DNA of 64,000 nucleotides from Batillaria attramentaria (GCA_018292915.2 JACVVK020000211.1:644501-708500); one strand, 5' to 3'. Counted from the first letter of the stretch, positions 45,301 through 56,886 are shown. Notes: generated by a model not told the origin, from the letters alone. A program made the numbers and translations.

Positions 45301-46260
45301 CTGAATGAACTGGCCGAACCCACCGCCCCATCTGTCCGTTATGTCATTTTCCACAGCTGCGTCCTTCCTCCTCATTTTATGAGCCGTGGTCAGCCTGTCA
45401 TTTTCACAATTGTGCTGGGACCTTCCGCACGCGGGCGGTACCGTCCGCGCACGCAGCCGCTGCAGGCACCGAGATGTCTCCGAGGAATTACCTTCATGCG
45501 TGTGTCTGACACCCGGTTGACATGCGTTCTGTGGCGGGTTGCGTAATCGCCAGAGCGTTCGCCGCATCAGAGTAGTTCGGTTCGTCAGCGGTGATCTGTA
45601 ATAGCGGGGCGACAGAGAAACGCGAAAATGCATTGTAACGCAATCACGTTTGAGTTTGACGCTCTCATTGGTCAGTGCATTCAAACTGAATTACTGGTGA
45701 TCATTCCGCGAAGATCATCCTGAGTCGTTGATCAACAGCGTATGAATACAGTGCACGCATTAGCAGACGACAGTACTAGCCATGACTGACTAGAGCCTAA
45801 TTTCGACTGGGGCAGCCCGGTTCGTCAATGGAACTGAGACGAACGTTTTACCACACCGCATGATCGAAAGGTAAAATAGTAATTTTAAAAGGCTTCGAAA
45901 GTCGAGAGGCGCACAACCATTTCAGTTGACACGGCCATTTACTACACGATCGGGAGAAGTCAGCGTGTCCAGATACCGAATCACCTTGGCTTGAGCACAC
46001 CGGCCGACACCGCGTTTACCGCTTGTCCGAACAGCACATCACAAACACAAACCAAGTTCTGTATCCTCAGAGCAGCACGAATCCCATTTTCAACACTACA
46101 CATTACGTTGTCAACATTTATCAGAAATAATCCAGCAAAACCAGGTATTCAAACGTTCCCGCTGCAGAACTATCGACCAGCCATGCGCATACCAACGAGC
46201 CGGTGCGCACCTCGCTCGCCTACGCAATGAGCGTCCTTTGTTCAATGAGCGTCCTTTGTT
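45301..46260. other. CpG-containing unassigned sequence
   Basis: More CpG than most of the window (45420-45620 especially), which could mark a promoter or an old repeat. I see no exon that I can support. Confidence 0.3.
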
Positions 46261-46264
46261 AGTT

Positions 46265-46325
46265 GTTGTTTTGTATGTTTTGGGGGGACTGTTTGAATTC
46301 GTTTTAGTTCCAGTGTTGATAATGA

Positions 46326-46361
<36 letters not shown>

Positions 46362-46362
46362 T
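46265..46362 (+). repeat. Inverted copy of a LINE 3' segment plus (GT)n
   Basis: GGGGGGACTGTTTGAATTCG and TTTTAGTTCCAGTGTTG match the complement of 43250-43302. A GT array of about 15 follows. Confidence 0.75.
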
Positions 46363-46777
46363 GTCGTGTACTGCGTGTGTGTGCTCGCGCTCGCCGCACG
46401 TCTGTCTTCTGTCTGTATGCGCGTCCGTGTGTAGACACTTCACAGCCGTACAGCATTCGTAAATTTCATACCTCAGGACTGAGTAATTAAAGATCTGAGC
46501 TCCCAGCAAAAAGCTTTCCCAAGTGTGAAAAATTTACAGAGTCGATCGTGCAAGCACAGTCAACTCTGTCACAGTTGTAGAGTTTTCAGCGTCCCTGAAA
46601 CCTCAATAAAAGCCAAGGGCAGCCTGATTTCACAGCTCAGTTTGCGTTTTGAGTACTTTGACACTGAGCGAGAAAGATGGTGCAGCACTCAACATCCGCT
46701 AGACACTGTAGCGATGTGTCTCGCTCACTGACCAAAAGCCAAATAATGTCACGGCAAACTCGTGCTCTGGTTTTATA

Positions 46778-47395
46778 AAGGCCGTTCTTAACCGGGCGAA
46801 CCACCAGTCTGACGAACTTGTTCGGCGAACCGCTGTGTATTGTATACGAACAGGGCAAGCGCGCACACATACCTAGTTCCAGAGGTTCGGCCGAACTAGT
46901 TCTCTTTCTTAACCGACCGTTAATGATATGCATACGTCATCGCCCGAACAAGCGCGGACTCGGAAGTTGAGACAATCGTAAACAACCAAAATGGCCGCCT
47001 TCGTAGATCGAGACGACCAGGCATTTGCGGTAGTTATCGTTTTGAGTGAACTCTTGGAAGCCGAGGAAGAGGAGAAACTTGAAGAGGAAAAGAGCGCAAA
47101 AGAGGGAAATGTGAAGTGAGTCGATAGCCGCCATGCCGTCCGCCATTTTCCTCAACTTTGTACATGCGCACAACAGCTCTCCCCGAGCAGCCAATCAGAG
47201 CGCAGGATCGCAAAAGGCTCGCGAGGGTTCCCACAACACGCTATGCAGTCCTCGAACCTAGTTCGCCGATCCTTTCGAACCAGGGTTTGCGCACAAGTAT
47301 TTGGTCGGTTAAGAAACAACTTGCGCGAACCTAGTTCGCCGTACTCTCCGAACCTAGTTCGCGAACCAAAAGTCTGCCCGGTTAAGAACGGCCTT
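46778..47395. mobile_element. MITE with perfect 20-bp inverted ends
   Basis: AAGGCCGTTCTTAACCGGGC at 46778-46797 is repeated exactly, inverted, at 47376-47395. The sub-terminal TTCG.CGAAC and CCTAGTTCG motifs are also repeated inside. No clean target duplication. It carries a 42-codon open frame (46991-47119). Confidence 0.8.
46991..47119 (+). pseudogene. Short acidic open frame inside the MITE
   Basis: 42 codons starting MAAFVDRDDQAF with an acidic stretch (EAEEEEKLEEEK) and a TGA stop. The acidic start resembles N-termini of PIF/Harbinger transposases, but the rest is absent. It is probably the stub left by internal deletion. Weak assignment. Confidence 0.35.
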
Positions 47396-47565
47396 AAGGG
47401 TCCCCGAAGCGCTGAAAACTCTGCAACTGTGACAGAGTTGCCTGGATTATGTACAGTCGAAGGAGCCGCGGTTTAAAAAAAAAAAACGCAATGTTTGCGG
47501 CTTTTTGCTGAGATTGCAGATTTTTAAGCCTGTGCATTGTGTCCCGTGTCCCTAACCTGTGCTGC

Positions 47566-47630
47566 ACACACACACACACGCACACGCACACTGACACACA
47601 CACACGCACACGCACACACACACACACAAG
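47566..47630. repeat. Imperfect (CA)n tract
   Basis: CA repeats with interspersed CGCA. Confidence 0.85.
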
Positions 47631-47871
47631 TCACGAGATCTTCCGGTCCCAGGGCTCTTTAGGCGCTAAGACTTTCCGTCATTCCACGCTTTTTCTCAGC
47701 TTTACTTTTTTTTCTATGTGTGGTGGCAGTGGTGGCGGTTGGGGGGGGGGGGGAGGGGGCAAGTTTGTTTTTGTCACGACTTTGTTCTCCTGGTGTACCC
47801 CAGCACGTGCTGCACGCTGTGTCGTTGTGACTGAGTTGTGCTCACTCACTGTTGAAAGGCAACGCGGTGCG

Positions 47872-47949
47872 TATAAAACGGCTGTCGCTGGCACGGTCTT
47901 TCCCTTTTTTTACACGGAGGACACTGAGCGTGTTGAACTCCAAACAATG
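47872..47949 (+). promoter_or_regulatory. Possible TATA promoter and start codon
   Basis: TATAAAA at 47872-47878 is followed by a pyrimidine stretch (CTTTCCCTTTTTTT) about 20-25 bases on, and ATGCCAG then GTATAA at 47947. The layout recalls short-first-exon genes, but I find no following exon, so it is weak. Confidence 0.2.
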
Positions 47950-48049
47950 CCAGGTATAACAACGCATAGCTTTTTGGTTGTTTTTTTTGGTCCTACTATC
48001 GGAATCGGTCGAAATCCACAAACTGTGTCAACTACCCTTTGAAGCGCCC

Positions 48050-48786
48050 AATCCAATTTTTATTTTATTTTATGTGCTGTAGGACATTATCCCATTATCG
48101 CTGTCACATCCGTGTGTTCGGATCCCGGCAGGGGCTAAATATTTGTGCAGGGCCCGCCTGTAAAAGTCGGGGTTAGGGAGTTTAGCCCCGGGTTAGAGTC
48201 AAACCTCGAAATAAACTAGCTGTAGGATTAAATTTAGTTAATAAAAGTACTGCTGTGTTCGGGCTTGTTTACGAGTTTCACATCGCGGGTACATTACAGA
48301 AGCTGTTCAAAGCGCGGCGTTTTTCCCTACCAGTTCACATCGCACGTGCGAGGAACAGCTCAGCACAATCAGATAAGCACCACCTATGCCGGTCAAAGGG
48401 TGTACCTTTTAGTTTTTCACACACAATTATCCGTCTGTTTAATCTTGACAGCTGGTACCTCAATCCCCGCCATTTTTTGCCGCCTCAGCCAATAGCCTCT
48501 CTTTCGTGCACATCCGGGTAATTATCCGTCAAAAAAGAAATCAATGCACTAGGTGTATCCACTCCTGTTTACACAGGGAAACTGTTTGTTCAGGAAACGT
48601 TGTTTCACATGTGCAGATTAATTTTTTTCGCCCCTCGACCGTGGTAACATATTGTTCCACAGATTCTCAGCTAGCAAACAAGAGGTAAGCAAATAGGTGG
48701 GACTCGCAGGAAATTGTTTCTGAACGCGAGTACGGTATTGCAAAAATGGCTAGTGTCAGTTCAGCCCATGTATATATGGACGTTTA
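48050..48786. other. Mostly unassigned; small SINE family 1 fragment
   Basis: GTTCGGATCCCGGCAGGGGC with AAATATTTGTGC (48117-48150) is a SINE family 1 piece. Nothing else is recognised. Confidence 0.4.
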
Positions 48787-49176
48787 ATAATAATAATAAT
48801 AATATTGTACTGGCGCTTTACCCAGTTTCACGAATCGGCTCAAAGCGCCGCGAACTGAACCCAACACGCACGCTCACGTGAATCACGCGCATTCTCTCAC
48901 ACACTGGACATAAACACATTACAATTACGTGGTGCGAAGGGTCAGCTCAGCTATTTAAATTTCGGAATTTAGAATTGCATTTATTTTTCGAATTTGGTGG
49001 GCTGAACATTTCCAAAGCAGAGGGGGAGGAAGCCGGAGTACCCGGAGAGAACCCCCGACGATCGGCCCGAATGAACGGTGCCACATACGAGAAGGAAAAG
49101 CCCCGAGTGGGACTCGAACCCCTGACCTCTCGCATTGGTGACAAGTCTTTTAACCACTAGACCACCGACCGCCCCG
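48787..49176 (-). mobile_element. SINE family 3 (tRNA-like head)
   Basis: Read on the minus strand, it starts with GGTCGGTGGTCTAGTGG (A box) and GGGGTTCGAGTCCCACTCG (B box), has TTCTCTCCGGGTACTCCGG, and ends with GCGCTTTGAGCC and an (ATT)n tail (48787-48806). A 5'-truncated copy lies at 50771-50995 and a fragment at 23677-23860. Confidence 0.8.
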
Positions 49177-49189
49177 TTTGTAATTAAAC

Positions 49190-49280
49190 GTGTCGTGGAG
49201 TTCGAATCCCGATAGAAAGAGAGCCAGAATTTTGACTGGCTTTTTCCTCGTTGTGTTTGATATCACCCCAGAGCTTAAAA
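49190..49280 (+). mobile_element. Degenerate SINE family 1 fragment
   Basis: GAGTTCGAATCCCGAT, then GACTGGCTTTTTCCTCG and TTTGATATCACCCC. Confidence 0.55.
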
Positions 49281-49480
49281 TCTTCTACCTCAGGTTTTGG
49301 CGGATTTCCACCCTTGGCTATAATCGTTCCTCCTGCTCCAGTAAGTGTGTTTCCTTCTGTGGGGCGCTTAAAATATTATCAAAACGCACCAGACTGCACA
49401 GATTTTAGTCGTCTAAGTCTAAAATGGGGCCCTGCACCCTTTAATGTAGACACGGGCGAACAATCCGTTCACAGCCAACG

Positions 49481-49484
<4 letters not shown>

Positions 49485-49550
<66 letters not shown>
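49485..49550. repeat. (GT)n microsatellite
   Basis: About 32 GT repeats. A (CAC)n run follows at 49606-49625. Confidence 0.95.
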
Positions 49551-49923
49551 CTATACGTATGAAACAGGACAGCAATGTCCCTCTATCCCATATTTAAACT
49601 CAACAACCACCACCACCACCACCACTGCACCAACAGAAACAACGACAACTACTTTATCGAATTCGTATTCCTAGAAATACGAATACCGTACGAGACACCA
49701 CCAAACCCACTTCATATAAAAAAGGTATCACTTGCATTTCACTGCATGTACACATTTAGCAACGTGACAATATTAAGCTGGCATATTCTAGCCACGTTGT
49801 ACTACACAGGCTAATATTACACGTTTATTAAATAGCCTCTGCATTCATAACATAGCCAGTCTTACATATCGTGTTGCAATTTAAAAGGCGTAATCTTTGG
49901 CAAGTTAGAAACACGTTCATGTC

Positions 49924-50068
49924 ATGGCCAAAAACGTAAGTGAACAATACTTTTTCGAACTTGTGTACCCAGACGCAGCATCTGACGAAAGTCAAACAGG
50001 CTTCCCGTGCCTTGTTCTGAAGAAGAAATCGGGAAATGGCGCCAAAAGAGTGGACGCTGATTTTAATG
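49924..50068 (+). CDS. Possible first coding exon of an unknown gene
   Basis: ATG at 49924 opens 48 codons (MAKNVSEQYFFELVYPDAAS and on) with protein-like composition, then G followed by the strong donor GTAAGT at 50069. The stretch has no low complexity, unlike nearly every other frame in this half of the window. I cannot name a domain and cannot find a partner exon before 64000. Treat it as a candidate only. Confidence 0.3.
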
Positions 50069-50111
50069 GTAAGTCGGTCAATTTTCTGTCATTTCAGATT
50101 TCTCTAATTCT

Positions 50112-50132
50112 GTATCTCCCCCCCCCCCCCCC
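50112..50132. repeat. C run
   Basis: C-rich run just before the CA/CT tract; low complexity. Confidence 0.85.
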
Positions 50133-50167
50133 GCCCCCCACCCCCTCCCCGAACACACCCGATCTGC

Positions 50168-50168
<1 letters not shown>

Positions 50169-50233
<65 letters not shown>

Positions 50234-50247
50234 CTCTCTCTCTCTCC
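50169..50247. repeat. (CA)n then (CT)n microsatellite
   Basis: About 30 CA repeats followed by CT repeats. Confidence 0.95.
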
Positions 50248-50339
50248 CTCCCCTTTGTTTTAGTAATCATGTACCTTCTTGTCCACTATGCGAATGCTTA
50301 TACGTGTTTGATTGATTGAAATTCCAGCGGGTTTGAAAA

Positions 50340-50381
50340 TCCGTGTCTGTCTCTGTGTCTCGCTGTGTCTGCCTGTCTCTG

Positions 50382-50456
<75 letters not shown>

Positions 50457-50545
50457 GTCTTCCTGTCTCAGTGTCAGCCTGTCTGTCTGTCTCCCTCCCT
50501 CTCTCTCTCTCTCTCCCCCCCCCCCCCCACACACACACACCGCAA
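50340..50545. repeat. (TCTG)n, (CT)n and C-run tract
   Basis: CTGT/CTCTG units, then about 27 CT repeats (50402-50454), TCTG units, another CT run, a C run and CA repeats. Confidence 0.95.
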
Positions 50546-50770
50546 CCCCTCCCTTCTTTTGTTTCAATATTCACGTGCATTCTTGTACACCATGCTTGAA
50601 TGTTTAGATAGTTTGTTGGAATGTTTGAAATTCGAGCGGGTTACTGTTACTCGGGAAAAGCGGATCGCATCGGCATCCGTCGTGTCACCAACTGCTTCAC
50701 CATCGCCATTAATTAAATAATTAATTCATAATTATTAATTTATTCATAATTAATATGAAACCATTCTTAA

Positions 50771-50995
50771 TAATGATAATAGTTATAACTACGTATTGTG
50801 CAGTCGCTTCACCCAGTTTCCTGAACTGGCTCAAAGCGGCGCGAACTGAACCCAACACACAAGCTTACGTAAGTCGCACGCATTCTCTCACACACTACAA
50901 TCACGTGGTGCGAAGGGTCAGCTCAGCAATTTAACTTTTATAACTTAGAATTGCATTTTTTTTTCCCGGAAAATTGTGAGCTGAACATTTTCAGA
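50771..50995 (-). mobile_element. 5'-truncated SINE family 3 copy
   Basis: Matches 48800-49015: CGCTTCACCCAGTTTC, GGCTCAAAGCG, GCGAACTGAACCCAACAC, CACGTGGTGCGAAGGGTCAG and GTGAGCTGAACATTTTC. The head is missing. Confidence 0.75.
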
Positions 50996-50999
50996 GCAG

Positions 51000-51524
51000 C
51001 TGATAATAACCGCATAATTATTATACTGACTATGAACGCACTGAGGCAAAAGTCTTACTCGCTACTTTTTTTCCCCCCTGAGCCATAAGATGCACTGCCA
51101 GTCAAGACTGGGCCAGAATCTTAACTAAAAGAACTTTCCCAAGACAACAAAGTCAAGGAAAGATTCCCTTTCCCGTCTTTTCAGCAGAGGGGGTCAAGTT
51201 GTATTGACTTATTGACCGCTGAAAAAAAGCTTTGCGCACACGACCCATGCCCGTTCTACGCGTTGGTGGAACACGAGGACAGTCACACATTGACAACGAT
51301 GGTGTTACTCCTGTATGTACCATATCGGCCACTGTCGATGTTTTAGTCAAATTTTCTTTGTGCATTTCCTCGCTTATTTTGCTGTATTATCATACTACTA
51401 CTACTACTACTAAATGGTATTTGTAGGGCGTATTTCTTTAGAATAAAACTCACTGGGCCAATCACTCACCGACACTCACACACATTTTACACATGGTGGA
51501 CACGCATACACTGGCGAGCGTTGT
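51000..51524. other. Unassigned; (CTA)n run
   Basis: A (CTA)n run at 51391-51411 may be another LINE tail. No exon supported. Confidence 0.35.
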
Positions 51525-51644
51525 TTCAGTTTTGTGGCACCAACTTTTTGGAATTCTCCGCCAGCAAATCTGAGAAATGCCCCCCCACTGTCTAGTTTTA
51601 AGAGCAATTTTAAAACTTTTCTCTTTTGTAAAGCCTTCCAGTAA
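51525..51644 (+). pseudogene. LINE reverse-transcriptase C-terminus fragment
   Basis: FSFVAPTFWNSPPANLR, then SSFKSNFKTFLF and TAA at 51642: the non-LTR C-terminal signature. Only about 40 codons remain. Confidence 0.7.
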
Positions 51645-51832
51645 TTTCCTGTGTCAGAAGCTAGTCGGTTTCACCAAAGGATTTCATCATAAATATAGAA
51701 CTGTATTACATGATTTACATATTTACAATATAATCGTAACTATTTAAATTACCGTCGTGTTATTTATGAATTTATCATTACAACATTAAGGGAAAAACTT
51801 ATACCTTGTGCCAAAATAGTGATGACAAAGGA

Positions 51833-51868
<36 letters not shown>

Positions 51869-52235
51869 CGCACTCCTAGCCACAGCACAAGACGATGGCC
51901 AAAACTGGAGTGTACTAAGAAACAACGCATCCGGTGTCGAATTCACGCCTGGATCTGCTTGCCCGTTCGATGGCCGGTTCGGCGGCATGCATTTTTACGC
52001 TGCCTGGTCAGTCTTGGGTACAGTTCTGCCTTCGGTCACGGTTCGATGATAACCATAACAGAGAACTTCCGATGCGTTTGTCACGCACGGGTTGATCTCG
52101 GAAGAATTCTTTTGAGTTCAAGATGTAGAGGTCAACGACATTTCTCAGTGGGCATTTGACATTCTCCGATTTTGCGTGTTTTTTTTTTTTTTTTTTTTAA
52201 ATGTTCCTCTTTTGGGCTTTGAAGTTGTTTCTAAG
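51645..52235. other. Unassigned sequence
   Basis: An AG tract (51834-51870) and a T run (52177-52199). The plus-strand frame at 51870-52050 (DDGQNWSVLRNNASG and on) is not repetitive but has no recognised domain; exon status is open. Confidence 0.3.
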
Positions 52236-52237
52236 AC

Positions 52238-52315
52238 AAATTCATGCATTCAGATTAATTTGCACACGTACACGCCAAATTCATGCATTCAGATTAATTT
52301 GCACACGTACACGCC
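52238..52315. repeat. Exact 39-bp tandem duplication
   Basis: AAATTCATGCATTCAGATTA and the following 19 bases occur twice in a row without change, so it is recent. Confidence 0.9.
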
Positions 52316-52616
52316 CCGCGTCACTATGTCGGAATGGTCTTCGTAGACTATGCAGTATTACGTATCGCTGATGTCAATAATTATGGTTTGCAAGTTTTCA
52401 ATAGCGGTAGCTGGTCCGAGGCAAGAACTTTCACAGTAATCTGTAATGCTGTCAGTTGCAACTGACGATGTGCCCTTGTCGTAGTCAGAGACATATAATT
52501 ATACAAAAAACATCACTTTAAAAAACCCTATTCAGTCTCTTTTGCGAAGACTTCCACTGGGCCGTTCTGAACATTGTAACACTATGATAGTTCCGCATTT
52601 CAATGTTACAGGTGTG

Positions 52617-52678
<62 letters not shown>
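52617..52678. repeat. (GT)n microsatellite
   Basis: About 30 GT repeats. Confidence 0.95.
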
Positions 52679-52679
<1 letters not shown>

Positions 52680-52829
52680 CTGTTACCTATAGTGCTTATA
52701 TTGTAATCTGTCTTTGTACTGTAATCAGGGACTTACATAGAATTCTATGCAAGTCCCTGCTGTAATTTAGTATAGCACTGTGACTATTTATTGTTGACCT
52801 GAACATTGTTCCACACACTTGATGTATTC

Positions 52830-53275
52830 TTTAAAAAAAAAACCCAAAAAAAACCACAAAAAACAAACAACAAAACCCCCGCTAAAAAAAAAAGCAAAAC
52901 AAGAAACCAACAAAAAACACAACAAACACAACAACAACAACAACAAATAAAATAAAAAGTGCTCATCAGTACAACAACAACAACAACAACAACAACAAAT
53001 AAAATAAAATGTGCTCATCAGTACAACAACAACAACAACAACAACAACAAATAAAATAAAAAGTGCTCATCAGTACAACAACAACAACAACAACAACAAC
53101 AAATAAAATAAAATGTGCTCATCAGTACAACAACAACAACAACAACAAATAAAATAAAATGTGCTCATCAGTACAACAACAACAACAACAACAACAACAA
53201 ATAAAATAAAATGTGCTCATCAGTACAACAACAACAACAACAACAACAAATAAAATAAAATGTGCTCATCAGTAA
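52830..53275. repeat. A/C-rich tract and (CAA)n-based minisatellite
   Basis: An A/C-only stretch (52830-52940) grades into about seven units of (CAA)n followed by ATAAAATAAAATGTGCTCAT and CAGTA. The unit length varies (about 43-53 bp) with the number of CAA triplets. Confidence 0.95.
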
Positions 53276-53429
53276 CTACTTCACACATTTCATCTGAGAT
53301 GCTATCGTCTCGACCCTGAGCATAAAAGAGGAGTCTCCGTCACTCTGAATCCGGTCAATGGAAATCAAGAAGCTCTAGACGCAGAAGAAATGGAACCAAC
53401 TCTTGAACAGTTGCCAAATTAAAGAAACT

Positions 53430-54560
53430 GAGAGGGGGGAGGGAAGGGTAGGGGTGGAGAGGGGAGGAAGCAGGAACGACCTCAAACACAGGAGCCATCC
53501 TTTTCTTTTCAGTCCCCAAGGAAGAAGTTGCATTGATTGTATTGACCAGTGGCTAGCGTCGGATGGCCCGGGGGGTGGGGGAGTGGAGGGGAGGTGGGGG
53601 GGGGGGGGTGACGTCGTGAGGCTCTGCATGTCTTTTGCACCCTCCTTGACCAGTGTGACCGGGGTCAGAACTGACATTGAACCTCTCGGCACGGTGCAGT
53701 GGGATTTTTGCCCGTTGCATCGCACTGCTAGAAATCATCAGTCGTCATTGACTGGGAGAGGAGGGAGCTGGGGGAGAACTGATGTGGGGATTGGGGGGGG
53801 GGGGGGGGGTGGGTGGGTGAGGGTGAATTATGAGATTGGTTGTCACGTCTTCTCCCTTTCTGCTTCCCCTGACAGTTCTTCCCACTGCAGTTCAGTCTAG
53901 GCGAGAAGCCGGTTATGACGTATGTTATTGACGCGTCACGGTTTTGGAACATTGAATTATATTGCTAGGAATTACTGACATCGGGTAAAAAAGGAGGGAG
54001 AGTTCGGGGCGAAGGGCGGGGGGGGGGGGGGAGGGGGGGGCGAAGGGGGGGGGGAATGATAAAGAAGGCTGGGATTGGAGACTTATGAGACTGGGTGTCA
54101 GAATTGCAGCCTTATGAATCTGCTTCCACTGACATTTCTGCCCCGTTGTATTGCAGAAGCGAGAAGGCGGGATGAATTATGCCATTGCTGCGTGCAGTTT
54201 GACCGTTGCATCGGACACTGCTGGAACTTGAAATCATCAGCGGGCACGGGTTGGGGGTGGCGGTCGTGGGAGTGAAAGAGGGAACTGTGCTGAAAAAGAC
54301 GGGATAGGGGTTTGGGCCGGGGGTGGATGAAAATCAAGGGACGGGAAGAGGGGGGGTCGGGGTGGGGGGGGGGTGGGGGGGGGGGGTCGGGGGGGGAGAT
54401 GAATCATGATATTGAGGAGTTTCCAAATGCTGCTGCTTTCACTGACATGAGTGATAGGTACGGGTTCGGGGGGGGGGGGGGGGGGGCGTATGTGATCATG
54501 AGACTGGGAGCTAGGCTTTCATTCTCCTTTCGAAGCTTCAGTTCTTTTATCATTTTTGCC
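53430..54560. repeat. G-run-rich degenerate tandem repeat
   Basis: At least eight G runs of 8 or more (for example 53595-53609, 53791-53808, 54018-54031, 54359-54388, 54469-54486) lie on the plus strand. Between them, wording recurs: CGTTGCATCG with AAATCATCAG (53714 and 54203), and TGAGACTGGG or TGAGATTGG (53830, 54086, 54498). The many frames here are artefacts. Confidence 0.7.
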
Positions 54561-54569
54561 ATTGGCTAA

Positions 54570-55176
54570 TGCAACATAGGACTGAATCGAGTCGTCATCG
54601 TGGTAAATTGGAACCAGAGAAGGTGAAACACATGCCGCTGTATCGTTTTCCTTCTCCATGTTTGTTTAACGGACAGCGCATCAGTTTCGCTAGCCGGCGA
54701 AAGCAATACCAATGTATCTTTTAACAAGAGCCAAGCCATACTAAAATAGCCTACTGAAAACAACTGTGCAGGAAACGTGAGCCATAGTGTACCCACCTCT
54801 TCACGACTAGCCATCCACACCAGTTACAAAACACCATCCACTCCCAAAACAAAGTAAAAACAGTTTCACTAATGGCCCGACCCATCATCGAACCGGGGCA
54901 GTTAGGGAGTTCGAACAAAAGCAATCACAGGCAAAATTCACACACAACCCAAACGCACTAATGGCTGAATAATTAATCAGCCCCGCAGAAAAACCCAACC
55001 GCCAGCAATCAACGCCTGGCGAAAGGACCCGCCAATTCTTTCGGGACGTTTTTTCGCCCGGCCTTGAACCGAGCGGGGTGGTGTGAAATCACTGCGTTTG
55101 TTTCTCGGCGCAATTACCGACAAATCTCCGAGGAATCAACCGGACAATCGACTGGTCCCGGGGAACACGGAGCGTG

Positions 55177-55222
<46 letters not shown>

Positions 55223-55410
55223 TGTATCGGTATGTTTTTTTTTCCCTCGACCCCCTCGGGTCAGTGGTCACTTGTTTGGCTGTTGCTGCAATCTGAGCCG
55301 GGGTCGCGATAGGATTTTTTTATTTTTTTTTACAGCGGGTTTATGCCTACCATGTTAATACGCGTATTTGTGTGAAAGGCAACCAGTGTTGTTTACAATA
55401 CATTTTTTTT
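54570..55410. other. Unassigned; AG tract
   Basis: An (AG)n tract of about 20 repeats lies at 55180-55219. No exon seen. Confidence 0.35.
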
Positions 55411-55417
55411 TACACTG

Positions 55418-55520
55418 AACTAGAGGTAGGTGGGTGAGTGGGGGTTTGGGAGTTTAACGTCCTTTTCCAGCGCTTTTGGGTGATGTCAAAGACGGGGCGT
55501 GGGATCGGCGAGCGGTTTGA
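55418..55520 (-). mobile_element. SINE family 1 fragment (3' part)
   Basis: TTTAACGTCCTTTTCCA, GGGTGATGTCAAAGACGGGG only; the head is missing. Confidence 0.7.
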
Positions 55521-55782
55521 ACTGTTCGTTTTACACATATGGGAATTTGGGAATTCAATTTGATAGCCTTGTGCCGGGAGTCAGTTCTTTCACGAATGCC
55601 ATTTCATTCGTTTTCGTGGTATGTCATTAATTTGTTATTTTGTGTGAGCGACACAGTCGCATGCATCGGTGATTTCTGTCAGTTTGTGAATCTGCGTTGT
55701 GGTGTCAAAACACACGCACAGTATGTAGGTCCACAAGGGGGTGAGGGTGGCGGGGGGACTCGGAGAGAGAGAGAGAGAGAGA

Positions 55783-55943
55783 GGGTGGGTGGGCGTTTGG
55801 GGGTTTAACGTCCTTTTCCACCACATACGTGTGATGTCAAAGACGGGGCAAGGATGAAAAAGCCAGCACAAATTATTTGCCCCAGCCGGGATACGAACTC
55901 ACGACCCGAGCATTAGAAGTCCAACGCTCTACCATTCGGCCAC

Positions 55944-55946
<3 letters not shown>
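55783..55946 (-). mobile_element. SINE family 1, minus strand
   Basis: TTTAACGTCCTTTTCCACCA, GTGATGTCAAAGACGGGGCA, TTTGCCCCAGCCGGGAT, then CCAACGCTCTACCATTCGGC, the complement of the tRNA-like head. Flanked by AG arrays (55762-55784 and 55948-56018). Confidence 0.9.

Positions 55947-55947
<1 letters not shown>

Positions 55948-56018
<71 letters not shown>
55948..56018. repeat. (AG)n microsatellite
   Basis: About 35 AG repeats joined directly to the 5' end of the SINE. Confidence 0.95.
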
Positions 56019-56020
<2 letters not shown>

Positions 56021-56201
56021 ATCAGGCAGTCATCACATCGAAAACTGAGTATATTCAAAGATATTACATAACCAGCCACTGCTCAGCCATTGTTTACTCT
56101 GCCTCCTAATTAATCACAGCACCGAGGAGCAAGTGAACCAATTTAAGTTAAGCTCATTAAATCAGTAATTAATCAGGTAGTACCCCCCCCCCCCCCGACT
56201 C

Positions 56202-56207
<6 letters not shown>

Positions 56208-56295
<88 letters not shown>

Positions 56296-56303
56296 ACACA
56301 CAC
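56208..56303. repeat. (CA)n microsatellite
   Basis: About 45 CA repeats. Confidence 0.95.
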
Positions 56304-56658
56304 CACAAATGTCAGCAAGTCTGAATTGAACGGTTTTCAGACCGTTCAGTGATGGTTCCCGCTCCATATTTTGCCGAGTAGAATCGTCTCAAATCCTTCT
56401 TGTGGCGGTAACGTTAAACTCTGACCAACCAGCCAACTGGCCAACACAGCCCACCCTCCCAACCACCAACCGGATTGCAATGCGACACACATACCGACTG
56501 ACAGTTTCACGTGCTCATCTCAACCAACCTACCGTCCATCCACCCACTCAACCAACTATGCAGCCGACTTGCCATACGATGCACAGTTCTTACGCCTTCA
56601 GCTTCTTCTTTCTCTCTGTTTCTCCACCCCCCTCCCCCCTTCCTCTCTCTCTCTCTCG

Positions 56659-56825
56659 GAGCCGGGGTGGCCAAATGGCAGAGCGTTGGACTTCTAATGC
56701 TCGGGTCGTGAGTTCGTATCCCGACTGGGGCCAAATATGTGTGCTGGCTTTTTCATCGTTGCCCCGTCTTTGATATCACCCGTATGTGGTGGAAGAGGAC
56801 GTTAAACACCCACACACCCACCCAC
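56659..56825 (+). mobile_element. SINE family 1, plus strand
   Basis: GAGCCGGGGTGGCCAAATGG, GAGCGTTGGACTTCTAATGC, TGAGTTCGTATCCCG, then GCCCCGTCTTTGATATCACC and GAGGACGTTAAAC. Preceded by a CT tract. Confidence 0.9.
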
Positions 56826-56886
56826 CTCTCTCTCTCTCCTATTTTCTTTAGAGAATCATAAAAAAATAACATAACGCTCTTTAATA

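Larger units (their letters stand above)
46561..47440. repeat. Outer inverted repeat around a MITE
   Basis: 31-base arms at 46561-46591 and, reversed, 47410-47440 match at 30 positions (CAACTCTGTCACAGTTG core). They enclose the element at 46778-47395. The gaps are unequal (186 and 14 bases). The right arm continues into sequence (GGCTTTTTGCTGAGATTGCA, near 47500) that recurs near 2545-2570. Confidence 0.7.
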
